Positions 12,298 through 25,300 of a stretch of DNA of 64,000 bases are shown here, one piece after another (within the stretch, counting starts at the first letter, position 1; every line of letters starts with the position of its first letter). The translations under genes and the position numbers were made by a program. This DNA is from Mugil cephalus (taxonomy: Eukaryota > Chordata > Actinopteri > Mugiliformes > Mugilidae), in contig NC_061774.1 in the NCBI RefSeq assembly GCF_022458985.1, positions 15,896,197 to 15,960,196 on the forward strand, in the 5' to 3' direction. The notes under the pieces are model-generated. The model had not been told where the DNA came from, made no database searches, and was given only the letters and a program-made list of their open reading frames with translations.

Positions 12298-15200
12298 TCA
12301 CTTCCACAGCGGCTGAGCTGCAGCAGCTCGAGGCATTTTGGAACCAGGTATCCGTGAGGCTGAGGGGATTTTAGAGCCGGCGGGAGAGGAGCCTGCGCCT
12401 GGTGTCTTGGCACTTTTATTCCGGGCGGCCGATATGACGGCCGTTCGTATCGTCTTGGCTGTGGCGGAGGATGGGCTGTGGGCATTGCGAGGCTGGGACG
12501 GGGTCTGAGTCTCAGAGTTTGGGGCGAGTCGTTTGGACACACGGACAGGCACTCCTCTGATGAAGGCCGGCTGGGCGCTGCCGGAAACCTTCTCGGCGAC
12601 GGATCTGCCTGAAGGCCTGTGGGTCAGAGTGGACTTTCCAGGAGTCTGTGTCTCGCTTGTTCTCTCCCGTGCGCTGTTGCTTCGTTTCACCTCTGCAACA
12701 GGTGGCCTGGTGATAGGAGACAAGCGCATCGATATGTTTCGAGTAACAGACAGCCGTGTAGGATTGGGCGGATTCGTGGCGACTGAGGCTGCGTTCGAAG
12801 GCTCTGTTTTAGAGCGCACCCTGGGGATGCCTGTTGCATTGGAAGGACCTGCACGTGACACAAGTCCCCTCTTGGCCCCTATCCCACTGCGCACGGGGAT
12901 CTTCATGGCCCGGGTCTCCTCCTTGGACGCTGGAGACCCTTGAGTTGTCCCCCCTCGAAGGTCGACCTCTCTCTCTTTCCTCCACTTGGAGCAGAGGCTC
13001 GGTGCGGGTCGTGGGAGTGGGAGTGGGGAGGCTGGGGGCGACAAGGCCTCGTAGGATCGGAGGCCTTTCACCAGAGTGTGGCACTCCAGCGTTTCCCCCA
13101 CGCGGGAGTATGACCTTCCAGTCTCCCTCTCAGCACTCGGCAAGTCAGGCTCCTCCTCTGGCTGTGACTGGCTGAACTCTGGCAGACTGGACGGCATCCA
13201 GTTCTCCTCTACAGGTGTAGACACACTTTCTGTGCCCGTCTGTTTTGTTAAAGGCGTAGCAGCCCTTGTTTTAGTGGAAGGTGAGTCTCTCCTCTGAGGC
13301 TGCATGTGGACTTCATCTGGAGCATTTACAGATGACTGTGATTTGGTCTCAGATCTCTGGTACTTCAGCATCTCAGTCCCCCTATGAGAAGGTATTCCAC
13401 TCGTATGAACAGTCTGTTCAACTTCAGTGACACAAGAGCCATCAGATTTACTCTGAAGAAGAGGACTATTACCATCTGTCACTGTTTTGCCAAACCTGTA
13501 AGTGGAGGCCTGGCTTTTAACACACTGGGCTGGTGTGTCTGTATTATTAGCAACAGAGTGTGTACTGGAACTGTTCGTAGCCATGTGTTCACCATGTGAA
13601 AATTCTGCTTCTTTCTCAAGTCCTGTTGCCTTTGGTTGGTGCATGTAAGAAAGGCTATCAGGCCCATGTTGCTTCACTCTGAAGCTATTTCCGTGCTGGG
13701 AATGACTGAATTTTGCAATGTGCGAGTCTTGAACTGCTTTCATGCTCAGGTTTGTTTCTGGGCCGTGCTGAGCCCTGCTCCCTCTGTCCAGAACAGGTTC
13801 TTGGTCGATGGGGGAACATGTGTCATCAGTCTCAGGTGAGCTGCAAAGCACAGCAGTGTTCTCATGGTCAGAGGAGCTGTTTGAGTGATAACTGGTCGAT
13901 GTCGGGCTGCTGCCCAGCTCAGGAAATCTCTTGAGCATGGCGGAGTTGTGGGGCTGGGTGTCGCTGCGCAGGGGGTGGTCAGAGTATCTGTGGGAATCCG
14001 ACCTTCTAAGACTACGACGACTCCAAGTGTGGGTCAAATTCTTCTCCAGAAGTTTCTCCAGCTCATCTCGGTTGTCCTGACTCTCATGTTCCTTGGCATG
14101 GCTCAGGGCCAGGTCCAGTCCCGTACAAATTGCCAGAGAGCGGCGCTTTTCTCCGATCTCACGCTGACGTTCCAAACGTTTCTGCTCCTTCTGTTCCCGT
14201 TCGGCATTTTCCTATAAAACAGGGGAACTGATCATTTTCTTGGATTCTTAACGCAGAGCTCAATTTCTTCAATGGCTTCTACAACAATGTGATTTTTTGT
14301 TTTGGTCGGCTGTGTCTAACCTGGACGGCTTTTTGGAAGCGATGGCAAAACAAATGGAAGACCCTGCAGGCCTCCTCTAGTTTGAAAGTGCCGTCATCTT
14401 CGCAGAAGAACTCCACCAGAGCCTCACTCGACATCCTCATACCCTCCACCTCGTCGTCTGCCTCGTTCAGGCGCTTCTCAGCCATCTGCACACACACGGA
14501 CACACATATATTTCATTGTCCCGTTTTCCATCCTTGAAATAAAGAGATTATCTGGTGTATTAAACCACAAACAAAATGTTGCATACCTCTAGAAAAAGTT
14601 GTGTTTGCTGCCAAATCTCTGCCTGAGTCTGCGTGTTATCCTTAAGAGATGCCACTCTGCTTTTTAACTTGGATAAGTCATCCAGCACAGACTCCTCAGA
14701 CAACCTTGGAGAGAAGGAGAGGACACGTTAGACATAATTATAAGACTACCTGTGCAGAAACAGCTGTGTAATACGTTTGAAGAGAGGTTCCATAACTGGA
14801 ATCGGGCAATGGATGACTGAACATGAGCTGGGATAGGGTTTTTTTTTTTTTTTTTGCTTAAATTCTTGGAAACCTGCAGTGGCAAGGAGGTTGAATGAGG
14901 ATTCTCATAAAGATAGCCATTCTTCAGTCCCATGTCTCAGCAGAGAATCAAAGAAAGTAACAGTACAACGCCCAAGCAGCTCAAATACTGCCTTGAAGTA
15001 TCAGTGTTGCCATAACCCACTTTCACTGAGGCAGCCAGCTATTGTTGACAGCCGGGCTTCTCGGCCCGATGCGAAATGCACCAATTTTACTTAATGCTAC
15101 CAGACAGTTGGAGGGTTCGTTGTTATTGAGTACGGCTTGTGTATTCCCTTAGACTCAATCACTGCATAATTGGAAAGGATTCGAGTTTTGGGAAGAGGCT

Positions 15201-18200
15201 GACCTGGAGGCGGAGCCAACATGGCCTAGTTGGCTGGGAAATGACAGTAAACTCTGGTCCTTTTTCACAGCTTCCTGTGGAGACAAATACAAATGATTAT
15301 CCAGCTATTGTCTTCAGAAGAAGCAATGCACAAAGTTTGCGGCGACAAAATCATATGGTCTGTTTCGAGGGTCTTCCACAGCTACTGTTCTTTGTCGTTT
15401 ATGGCCTGAAACTATTTTTTCTTTGCAAAAACCTTGCAAAAAGACCCAGCTTTTCCCAAAAACAAAAAACAAAAAAAACATTTATGCATTAAACACATGT
15501 TATGTGTTTAAATGGTGTGAATAAATGGTATGTTTAAAATGGATATAAAAATAACATACTTAATTAGGATTTTCTATGTTTAAACAACTTATCACTGCTG
15601 ATTTTTTTCCCTTCAGCAGGTATCTGGTGTTATTTATTTATTTATTTTTTTTACAGCATCTCAATTCCAGATCTTACCATAGCAACGTAATGCAGCAAAT
15701 TCATGCCCGGCTTGTTGGCTTTGGTGTCCGCCAGCTTGAGTAGTGATGAAATTCGAAAACCAGCAGCATTCCCCGCATAGCCACCCTGAGAAGCCAAGAG
15801 CAAGGTCAGAATAACACACACACACACACACGCACACACACACAACATGTGACAACTTTAAACAAACGATTCAAAACCCAGGTGCACAGTCATGGTGATG
15901 CCCCAGCACACACACACACACACCCAGATCACTGCTGCATTGTGCACGGATAAAAGATGAATTGTGTTTTTGTTTTGTTTTTCAGGTCACAGGAAAGAAA
16001 TAAAACAAAAGGGGCACTCACAGCATTCATATAGTTCCCTGCCTTCAGCACCAATCTTAGGATGGAGTGCAGCTCTGGACAGCTCAGCAGTTCTGGAAGA
16101 GTAAAAGAAAAGAGATTTCATATTGTTATTATCGAGTAAAAATGTGCACGCAGATAGCATCGCTTAAACTGCTTAAATCACAACGCTTAACTACAAAAGA
16201 GTATTTCTAAAGGGCATTGCGGACCCAGATCTTTATAGCGGCGGAGTACACAACTCCCTGCTGTTAGTTTACCTCTGGCCGCCTCTGTCAGACATCTGGC
16301 TGCCACACACAGAGAGGTCACAGCAGGGTCAAACTCTTGTTGCAGGATCATGGCATCCAGACGCAGCCGAAAGCTAGCGAAGGAGGAGAGAGGGGGACGG
16401 ATTGGTGAATGGAAAAGGGGTGAGTGATGACAGAGACAAGAAGGCACTCCAGATCATCAGTCATCGGTTGGACAAACATGCCGTCGCAAAGTAAAGTATG
16501 TAGGAGGACTAAAAATATGAGAGTTTTTTTTTTTTTTTTAACTGAGAGGAGAGGAGGAGTACCTGGGGACTTCCACCAGCAGCAGCAGGAAAAGATCGGG
16601 CTCTCCCAGCAAGCTCCGGTCCCCACTGAACCTCCTCAGGCGAGACTCCTGAGAGGGAATAAACAGCAAAACGTGAAAGGAAGCTTAGACAAAAACAAAA
16701 TCTGGGATACGAAAGCCGACATGTCGTTAAGAGTCAATCCCAATATCTCTCAGCGTGGCCCGCGTCTGGAAACAGACCACATCATACGACGTGGTGTAAT
16801 GGCAAACTTTTGATCATCCTAACCAGAGCCAGATGATGAGTAAGAGAGGGGAGGTGGGAAGAGGAAGGAGCTCGTCTCTGTTTGTATGCAGGAAAGGGCA
16901 CTTTACCTCCTCATTGTCAGGCAGCAATTTGCAGAGCTCCGCGAGCTTTTCTGCTCCGAAGCGGTCTCCGACGCCCTGTCTGATGTCCTCAACAATCTCC
17001 TTAGCAGGCCTGTGGAAATATAGGCATTCGGGTATAATCTCATTTTAAAAGCAGCGGCCTTTTCGGAATGACAAACGGTACAAAATCACCATCCTGCATG
17101 GTTGTTATCAGTTTCAGTTTTGCAATCATCGTGAAATAACAGAGCTTATCCCGTTCTTATCAGCGTCTCGGGGAGGGGAGGGGGTTTGACGCCACACTGG
17201 CGACAAAAGGCAGCATATCCACTGGACAAATAAGAGGCAGACACACACGGGAGATGTCTGCGGGGTCCCGAGATGTTAAGGTGGAAAGGAGGCCACAAAC
17301 AGGCCGACCGCATGACCCGTGGCTTACTTTCTCAGGGTGACACATCTGTCCTTTATTCCGGCAGTTTTCAATTATCCTCTCCCTTATTGTCCCTTTCGGC
17401 GCACAACCCATCGCACGCGCTCACGCCGGGACGCCTTTATGTCCAAACAAAATCTCCTTACTCATAGCTCCGCCGCCACATGCGTGACGTGTTATTTGAC
17501 ACCAACGGCCGAAGACATCTAAAGTAGCCGACGAGTGAATCACTTTCTAAAGTGCTCCCTGACAATACGGAAACACTTCTCGGCTAATTGCTCCCAATGA
17601 CACACAGAATGCCTATAACAGCACAAAGTGAGCTACTGCTAGACGCTGACAGAACAGTGGATTTTGTTTAAACTGCGCCCGCGCTCGAACGGCACGTCTG
17701 TCTCTCCGCAGAACAAATAGGGGGCAAATACGCTCCAGACCATTGTTTGTGCACAGAAGAGCGTCCTTTCACGTAAAAGCTTTCCCTACAAGTCTCGACA
17801 AATCTAGCCGAGAGAAGCAACGCTCTTCAGTTGAGAGTCTCATGGAGGCATGACAATAACACCCTTTTGCCCTTTATCTGTATGGATGAACGTCTGTGAC
17901 GAAACGCTGCGCGCATCTGTCGTGGTTCCCGACGTTAAACCGGAGATATTTCAGATGTTAAGCGGCATGTTAATGTGCTTATAAAACAGCCCTATTCTTT
18001 AACGCAAGTGCAGCTTTGTTTGAGCCAGGCAAACATGCTAAAGAGGCTTCCAAGGATGGATGAATATGACAAGCCACATGTGGGGTCTCTCTCTGCAGGG
18101 GAGGGGGGAGGGGGGGACTGGCTTTAAGATTAGACGCTCTTTAAGGGCATCAGCAGGTGTCAGCTCTGACTCTAAAGGTTATACCCAGCCACTTACTCAA

Positions 18201-19485
18201 GAACCAGCCCAGCTGCTCAGGGTGCTCCCTCCCCTGAAATACACCCCGTCCACTCCTCGACACCCCCTTTCCTGAAGAAACCACGCACTTCGGACACAGA
18301 CACACGTCCGCCCTTGACATATGGCTCCTCGCGCCAGTATTTTAAGTGAAGTACTGCTCCCCTGGGCACATTTGTACACATTTGTGTTTCCTGCCTTTAC
18401 TTTCAGTTTGGATTTAGGGGGGGCAAGCAAAGGAAGACACAAAGGCTAATGCTAGGCTGTTAAGGATAAGGTTTTAACTATAATTTCCATTTATACGTCT
18501 GAACTAGTTTCACAATTAATGATTGAGAGTCTATGAAATGTCAACAAATTGAGAAAAATAATTTAAAAAAACAATTATAAAGCTTACATCTTGAACTGGC
18601 GTAGAAATATTCCAATGTTCATACTGCGTTTGGAGTCCAATAAGGAGATCTGCGAGGAGGCAAGGAGCACATGTAAGGGCAAGCAAAGATCAAGTTGAAG
18701 GGCCTGTTCAGACCTGGTATTAACATGTGCCACGGTTAATCATAAGTGGCCAGCCTGGAGCAAAGGTGTGAACACACCTAAGATGTGCCGAGGACAGGAT
18801 CCAAGCCAGACGACATTGGCAATTAGTTGTGTTTATTTGCATACAGAGAACAGAACGGAGATTCAGTCTCAAGCGGTCTCTTGAGACGCTTGTGGTGATG
18901 CATTTTAATCCTCGGCACGTACGCCGCGTACGCGGGGCGTACAACTTGTGATCAGAATACCCGGGACGCATGTTAGTACCAGATCTGAACGGGGGCCAAA
19001 TATCTCTGCCATCCTGGCGAACTGACCTCTACCGCTGTATCCTGGGGGGACCTGCAGCGCAGCAGAGCGGACTGCCGCCTCAGGGTGCTGGGTCTGTCCC
19101 TCGGCTTGCTGTCCCTCTGGCCGAACAGTTCATCCAGAGAGTGGAGGTCTATGGGGAACTCCTCCTCGCCTGGCGCCGCCCCACTCCACACGCTCTTCCT
19201 CCCCTCCACCTTCTCTTTGGGAATGCGCTCCCAGTTCAGCTTCCGCAAGCGGCTCCGGCGGGCGCTATCCGCCCGGCTGAAGGGCGAGGAGGACGCGAGT
19301 GGGGGTGGGGGAGGAGGGGGCGGCGGCGGCGGGGGCGCTAAGGCAGGCGGCGGAGGGGTGACCAGCACCAGACGTGGCTCCATGGCTGTCACTTCCACAG
19401 TGTCTGGGACAGTGGAGGGATGGGCAGGCAGTGTTCCATGAAAGGCACGGGATTCCTTGATGACCACAGTCAGGTTGATGTGCAT
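12298..19485 (-). CDS. FH2 domain-containing formin, FHDC1/INF1 type
   Basis: Eleven coding exons on the minus strand: 19485-19027, 18649-18588, 17009-16907, 16648-16563, 16373-16273, 16092-16022, 15785-15678, 15274-15204, 14704-14587, 14485-14321, 14211-12298. They sum to 3258 bases in frame (1085 aa). Formins nucleate and elongate actin; FHDC1/INF1 also binds microtubules through its C-terminal tail (known family facts). Residues about 44-64 are a short proline-rich FH1; FH2 runs from about residue 79 ([10 protein letters not shown]) to about 448. FH2 marks include [30 protein letters not shown] and [17 protein letters not shown]. The remaining 640 residues are Ser/Thr/Pro/Arg-rich, ending [10 protein letters not shown]. 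No GTPase-binding/DID region is present, as in FHDC1. The start MHINL resembles the known MHVMN start; an upstream in-frame stretch lacks an ATG. Which fhdc paralogue this is remains open. Confidence 0.92.
15813..15844. repeat. (CA)n microsatellite in formin intron
   Basis: A CA dinucleotide run begins 27 bases outside the 15785 end of a formin exon; a second shorter CA run lies at about 15908-15923. Both are intronic. Confidence 0.9.
18701..18997. mobile_element. MITE with terminal inverted repeats in formin intron
   Basis: The two ends are inverted copies of each other: the left reads GGCC, then TTCAGACCTGGTATTAACAT, and the right, reverse-complemented, reads GGCC, a few C/G, then TTCAGATCTGGTACTAACAT. 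The interior is about 240 bases with a strong GTACGC palindrome near 18918-18941 and no coding capacity. This is the build of a nonautonomous DNA transposon. It sits in the second coding intron-side region, 29 bases from the splice donor at 19026/19027. The superfamily is not identified. Confidence 0.75.
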
Positions 19486-20631
19486 AGAGGCTGCCTGGTT
19501 GTAGGAGGGAGGGGTGACAGCGGACAAACAGGCTCTGCTCACTCGCTCAGCCAGTGACGTCTTCGCAAAGTATCCAGTGAGCTGTAGTTCAAAGGTCAAT
19601 CAATAACTCCAGCCTAGGAAACAGAACAACAAAGAAAATATTATCACGCACACTGGTGTTATTCCAGAGTTTTTCTACAGGACGCGGCTTCACCTGAGCT
19701 TGTGTGACCTCTGGCCTCACTTCTCCTTTCATTACCATGACTTCAATAAATCCGGTGATCTAACAAGCAGTTTGAGCTGAAAGTCTAACCTCTAGTTCAA
19801 CTTTCTGTGGAAGTTCAAGGCGTTTTTGGGAAAGTACTAGCTGGGCAAGATGAGCTCTCCCCCTCTGTGGGGTGTTTGAACAGCTTGTCCCATCCTGTTC
19901 AGATTCACCTCAGTGCATGCGCACACACCTCCACCATGCCTTTTCCCTTCTAATTAGAAAACATTGAGACGTCACACAGGCTCGGCAAGAGGCACAGTCA
20001 ACCGCAAAGCCGAGAAATAGACGGTCTGCATAACTTTTAATATTCCTCCCCGGTTATGTCGGAAAAACGGGTTGAACACACTTGCACCAGCAGGTTTAAA
20101 GTGGGATTAGCAGTGTGTTTGGGAATGACTCAGAGGCTGGGTCTGGGTAAACTCTAATCACCGAGCGGTTTCGCATTTGGCGACGGCGCTCGCGTTTTCT
20201 GAGCGGGTCCCAACACTTGGGGAACATTTGAGGGGGATGCGCCTGATTGCCAGGCTGTTCCACGCAGCGCCGCAGGAGCGCGCTGCAAAGACCGGCGCTG
20301 ATGATCTCAGCCTCAGTCATTTCATGAGATTTGTATCTTGGGGAAAATGTTACTTGGCTAAGCGCTCATGAGAAGGATGAAAAGTTAGGGGAAAGTGAGT
20401 TAGAAGGAAAAAAAAATAAAAAGCAAAGACGCATCACTTTTTTTTTTCAATAAATGTTTAAAAAGCCTCACAGGATGTATTTTTCTTCCACGGTGCTATT
20501 TGGTTTAATGTAAACAGTTTATAATAATTTAAGTTTAGCATTACATTAAAAATAAATTGAATGAATTTGAGACTGTGATTTAGGTTAAAGTCTTTCTTTT
20601 GCTTTCTTTCTTTTTTTGGTCCCCCTTACCT
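19486..20631 (-). other. Formin 5' leader and intron 1
   Basis: A strong minus-strand acceptor (pyrimidine tract then CCTAG) ends near 19611, and the leader continues to the ATG at 19485. Intron 1 extends to a GTAAGG donor at 20630. No other gene is seen. AT-rich tracts and a T-rich run near 20600 are present. Confidence 0.6.
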
Positions 20632-20895
20632 GCAGTTGACGGGCACACTTGTCCAGGAAGGTGCGTCTGAAAACACCACGAACTATCGGTTATATCCAGC
20701 AGAAAAACTTCCAGAAATGTAGTCCATACTTTGTTGTTTGCAGAAGCTATCTACTTGAACCCCTGTGACATGTTTCAGCTCCACTCGCTGCACTCTCTTG
20801 TCTTCCTCAACTCAACAGAGAAACTTCAACACAGCTCAACGCGAACGCGCAAGCGCGCGCCCCCACGCTGATATGCCTTTATTGTATCCTCCCAG
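20632..20895 (-). promoter_or_regulatory. Noncoding exon 1 and promoter of the formin
   Basis: The minus strand shows a donor CTGCAG/GTAAGG at 20631/20630 closing a noncoding exon. Upstream is a CpG-rich patch with a GCGCGCGCTTGCGCGTT-like run at about 20840-20860, and an AT-rich TATA-like element (ATACAATAAAGG) at about 20876-20888. Transcription probably starts near 20850. This is inferred from splice signals and composition only. Confidence 0.45.
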
Positions 20896-21208
20896 TTTTC
20901 CCATGGGCGGATTTAGAGCTTTCAGGTGGGAGTGCGCTCGATCTTTGCTCCGCATCTCGCCTTTAAAGATGTAATAATGGAGCTGAACGCTAATCTGAGT
21001 CGCGCTGACAAAAGATTAAATAAAAGTGTTAAGATCAACATTAAAATCAATAGCTCAAAGCTTTAATGCGCCATGTCTCCTTGATCTTTGAAAAAAATAA
21101 AAATGTTTCAATCGGTCGATATCTCATATAGTGGTTTAACAACAATGTTTGTGCAGATAAGATTACGCGTGAAAGCTTGTCAACTGTCAGGAGCTGCGCG
21201 GACAACTT

Positions 21209-21265
21209 GATTAGTGTCTGTTTCAGGCTAATCATCATGGTAGGCAGGACTCTAATCTGTGATTA
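21209..21265. promoter_or_regulatory. Cluster of GATTA/TAATC homeodomain core sites
   Basis: Four cores lie within 57 bases: GATTA at 21209, TAATC at 21229, TAATC at 21253 and GATTA at 21261. Additional cores occur near 21164 and 20990. GATTA/TAATC is the core bound by K50 homeodomains (Otx, Pitx, Crx, Gsc). The cluster lies about 350 bases upstream of the inferred formin start site. Confidence 0.3.
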
Positions 21266-22268
21266 GTGCAGAAGGCCTTGATCATGAGGATTCTGCTTTT
21301 GAGAACCTGAGAGCGAGAGAGGGTAGATGGCTATCGGACATGGGAAATAATGTCTGCATGTCTTCCCTGCCCTGAGAGCAATGCATAGGTGAAAGCTAAG
21401 AGGCTAGAAGTCCCTCTAGGGTGCTGAAATGGCCCAGGTGCTTGGTCGTAGACCCATAACACAGACCTTTCATCTGAGGTGCCGGAGCACTCCCTGGCTC
21501 ATGTCACCTGGTGGCTCCTGAGTCCGGCTCAGGTAGCCCCTCTCACAGGCCACGCTGACAGTCGGTCGTCATCACTTCGGGGGTTGCAGTAATTAGGAGG
21601 TTATGACCCCAAAATCCTGGCTATTGTTGCGCCTGAGCAGCAGGGCATGTTATAGTGTACCGTGCCAGAATAAACCTCTCTCAGGAAACTTCACTTTCTA
21701 TTCAGTCACTCACTTTTCAGAGTACAGTGCACTTCTCAGAATACAAGGAAATGCCACTGTTGAGAGACGGCAGCTTTATAGTCCGCGGAGGGCCCGATCA
21801 ACCCTGCACAATTCCGCATATTATGCCAGCATCCAGGCAACACGGACACGGTGACCGTGGTAAATGAATAGTGAGGAGTTAACTTGGCATCATTCACTTC
21901 TTTTACCAAGACAGTTAAATTGCGAGGAAACAAAACAGTCTGTGATGTGTACCAGCCCACTCCCAGCTGGTTGGTCCATTTTGCATAACAGTGAGCTCCA
22001 GTGCATGGGCTTCTCTTGATCCATTCTGTGGTGAATGAATGCGCATGAGGGTGTTCATGTGTAACATTTGTGTGCGTCAGTATGAGAGGGAGAGAGAGAG
22101 AGAGTCTATGCATTTGGGCTCAGCTGCACTGCATGGACTGAAATCATCCACGGAAACCTCTCGGCGCTAGTTGACTGTCAAGTGTGGCTTTTCATTTGAT
22201 GTCTTAACGAAGCTGCCTGCCCTTTTTTTCCTGAATGGATAAATAAGGCTTAACGCATGAGATCCCAG

Positions 22269-22316
22269 TGCCAACTACCCCGCAGCTCAGCCCTTAGGTT
22301 CAGTGGGGTAGTTGCA
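22269..22316 (+). other. Hairpin-forming inverted repeat
   Basis: TGCCAACTACCCC is followed 22 bases later by GGGGTAGTTGCA, forming a 12-pair stem with one bulged C; an inner AGCC/GGTT pairing could extend it. It could be a small structured RNA or a chance palindrome. No known microRNA sequence was recognised. Confidence 0.3.
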
Positions 22317-25300
22317 GCCAAGCAGCAAGTGTTAGCCCTTCGCCCTCTCTCCTTCTTAATCTCGCTTTGAAGTCCCAGAGGGGTTGCACAGGGGTGAGGG
22401 CTATTAGCTCCCTCCTCCTCTAACATTTACGCACATTATGTATTACAGGTGCATGGAAGCCCTTGCAGAAAAATTAAATAATCGCGAGACCTCACACATG
22501 CAAAAGTTATTTTAGTGCTTGTGCAATGGTGATTTAAATCAGTGACCTCAACTCCAACTGGTTTTTCACGCTGCAGAAACGAATCCGGAAGTAGAGAAAT
22601 CAATACGATAGATTTTTTGCCCAGATGCCCCATTTATATAGTGTGTAAAAGTGGCTGTAAAACTTTTCCATGTGAAACTATTGATATCACAGTATGGGGG
22701 CTTCGTGTTACTCAGCCTCTGCTGAGTCTGGTCTGCCTCCTGGGTCTTAGCCATTTCCATGGAGTAAATAGGTCAGTGTGACTGGAGCTCTGCGGGAGTA
22801 TTACACGCGTAATGTGTGTATGTATGTATGTATGGGGAAAAAACGTGCACCTGGGTCTGATTCTAGACCGGGACAGTAGGTCTGGGAGGGTATTCCTAAA
22901 TCAAATCCAGGTTCCTCTGATCTTTGTCGGTTTTCAGCTGCGCTCAGATCACGTGCAGTTATCCAGAACGCTTTGACAAGCATCTCTGGCTTTGGTGAGA
23001 CCGTCTGATAAGGAAAGACAGCAAGAGACAGACAACACATAAACAATCTCAGTTTCTTGCTCTATTTTCCTAAATTCGCTCACACGCAAGTGCCAGTGTG
23101 CGCTGATATTAAGTCGCAAGTGAGTGCTTTGTACATGAGAACTTAGAACACATCCGTCCGCGCTCATACAAAATATTAAAAGACTTAAAGAAAGGCAGGC
23201 ACGCGGCTGCGCAATGTAACTTTAAGGGTTCACAGACAGGCCATTAGACAATGATACAAACCATCATGGAAACAGAAAGGGGAGGACGGTGAGTCAAGCT
23301 TGAGGAAAAGTTATCTGCAGTAGCTTTCGGTTTTGGCGCTTTCATCTTTTTGCCAGAACTTTTTGGCTTTCTGCACATCGATCGCGGAAGAATTCCCACT
23401 ATGTGCTTTTGCAACGCTAGCGACACTTTTTGTGGATTCTCTTAATCGACTGTGAGAGCAGGCAAAGAGGGGCGGCTGAACTCTGCGCCACACTGTGTTT
23501 TCATAGACCGTGCGCAGCTGATGCCTTGCTGTGTTTACCAACCTGTCTACTGTCACAGCAAACTTTAACACTGGGTGCATGTGTGCACACCAGCGTGTCC
23601 GTTCGGTCTTGACAAAGCGGAATTCCTCCGGTCGGCTTGGAGGAGAGTTTCGTGGATGTGCTCGCGGTCAAGAGGCCTTGCATGTTTGTGTGCTCAACCT
23701 AAACTCAGCAGGGTGGAAAAAGGACACCGAGGTGCTTGTGGTCAGTTGTCCTCGGGGGTTGGGTTAACTCTGTTAGTCTTAGCACATCTGGCCACTAGAG
23801 CCACTTCCGACTCCAATTAGGATTTCCTGAGACTCAATAAAGGGGATTATTGGCCTGCAAAAACACCAGGGTAGACTCTCCCACCCTCCGTCGCCTTCCT
23901 GCCCCAGCTGCTACGGTCATTACACTAGCCAGAACTACAGTCGCACTTCACTAGAGGTTTACAATAGCACAGTGACATAGAAAGACAAATAAGGCCCTTT
24001 CTACCCTCTTCTTTTCTTCTTATCTTTGTCTCTTTTTCGTGAAATGAAAGGCTTTTATGTTCAACCCCTGGTTTTAAGCCTCCCCGTATGTAAAACGACT
24101 CAAAAGATTCATAAATGACGTCAGAAGAGGAATGGAAAGTAAATGTCTCCAGAGGCTGGCTGACGAGAGACCGCAAGAGCCTGTATACCAATCCGTGGTC
24201 GGGCACAAAGCCCTGAAGCGGGAGTGCTGGGGAGCCGGGCTGCATTGATAGGGGGTCCTGGGCGGCTGCTTGTGTGGCAAGAGTGATCACACAGTTAATA
24301 TTCAAAGGGCTGAGTCTGTCGTAAAGAAGCCACTAAATAGAGGCTGACAAAGCGCGTCGTTCAGACAAAGGCTTCTCCCTAAGTAGGGTGTGTATATAGC
24401 GCGAAGAGCGGTGAACGGATGGGCCTTGCTGGGGTGGTCATGTATGGAGTCTATAGTGAGTTATTAAGGCAGGGCCTCCTGCTCTTCAGCCTCCACCGTC
24501 ACAGTTAACTCCAAACCCGACCACACGTGACGTTCTGGCTCTAATGAATTTTAGAAATTTTTGAACACAAGAGTTGACAAGTAAGAGAGGGCAAAATTTG
24601 TTATTTTTTGTTGCTTGAACACAACTTTAAATATAAATTATTATCTTTTTCTCCAGTTATTCTTTCCGTACAGCCATCCCATTTAAGCCTTCAGATAAAC
24701 AACATTGTTCGTCTTTGTTTTCCCTTTCTACTGATCATAACAATCTACGTGCTTCTTGTTGAGTAAGGCCTTGCGAATTCCCTTCTACATCACCTCACTC
24801 ACATATACACACAGACAGTTACTTCAGGCATCTAAACCTAATTATTTCCCCCCTTGCCTCCGTGTGCCAACTAGTGATGTCACCCACAGAGAGACAGTAG
24901 GATTGTTGGCTGGGTGCCTGAGGGCGGCCATGTTGGCAGGGAGGAGAGGAGCAGAGAGGAGACGAAGAACTTAAGAGAAGATTAGCAGCTGAGAGGTTAG
25001 CAAAGTAGGAAAAGGCGGGGGGGACCCCTAGAGGTTTGGCTGGCCCTTGTGTTGGGGGCTGCAGGGATTAACCACCCTGCTCTGCTGCTGAACCCACAGA
25101 AACCAGCCTCCTACTTTCTGCTGCTTCGCTGTCTCTGACAGACATTCAACAAACACATTTAACGCTGAAAAGAAAACATGGAGGAGCTGTGAGGGCCAGG
25201 TCCCAGGGGGACTCCCTCTGGGATTAACCTAGCTGCTACTCTCTTCCCATCATTTCCACTGGCATCCACTGAACCTGGGCCGAATCCTATTCATCCTCAC

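Noticed and set aside
19486-19599. Longer formin N-terminus from 19599
   Set aside because: The upstream codon is TTG, not ATG; the ATG at 19485 gives the FHDC1-like MHINL start.
22801-23046. Frame with a run of Thr/His-rich residues near (TGTA)n
   Set aside because: It is produced by the short TGTA tetranucleotide repeat near 22817-22832 and has no domain.
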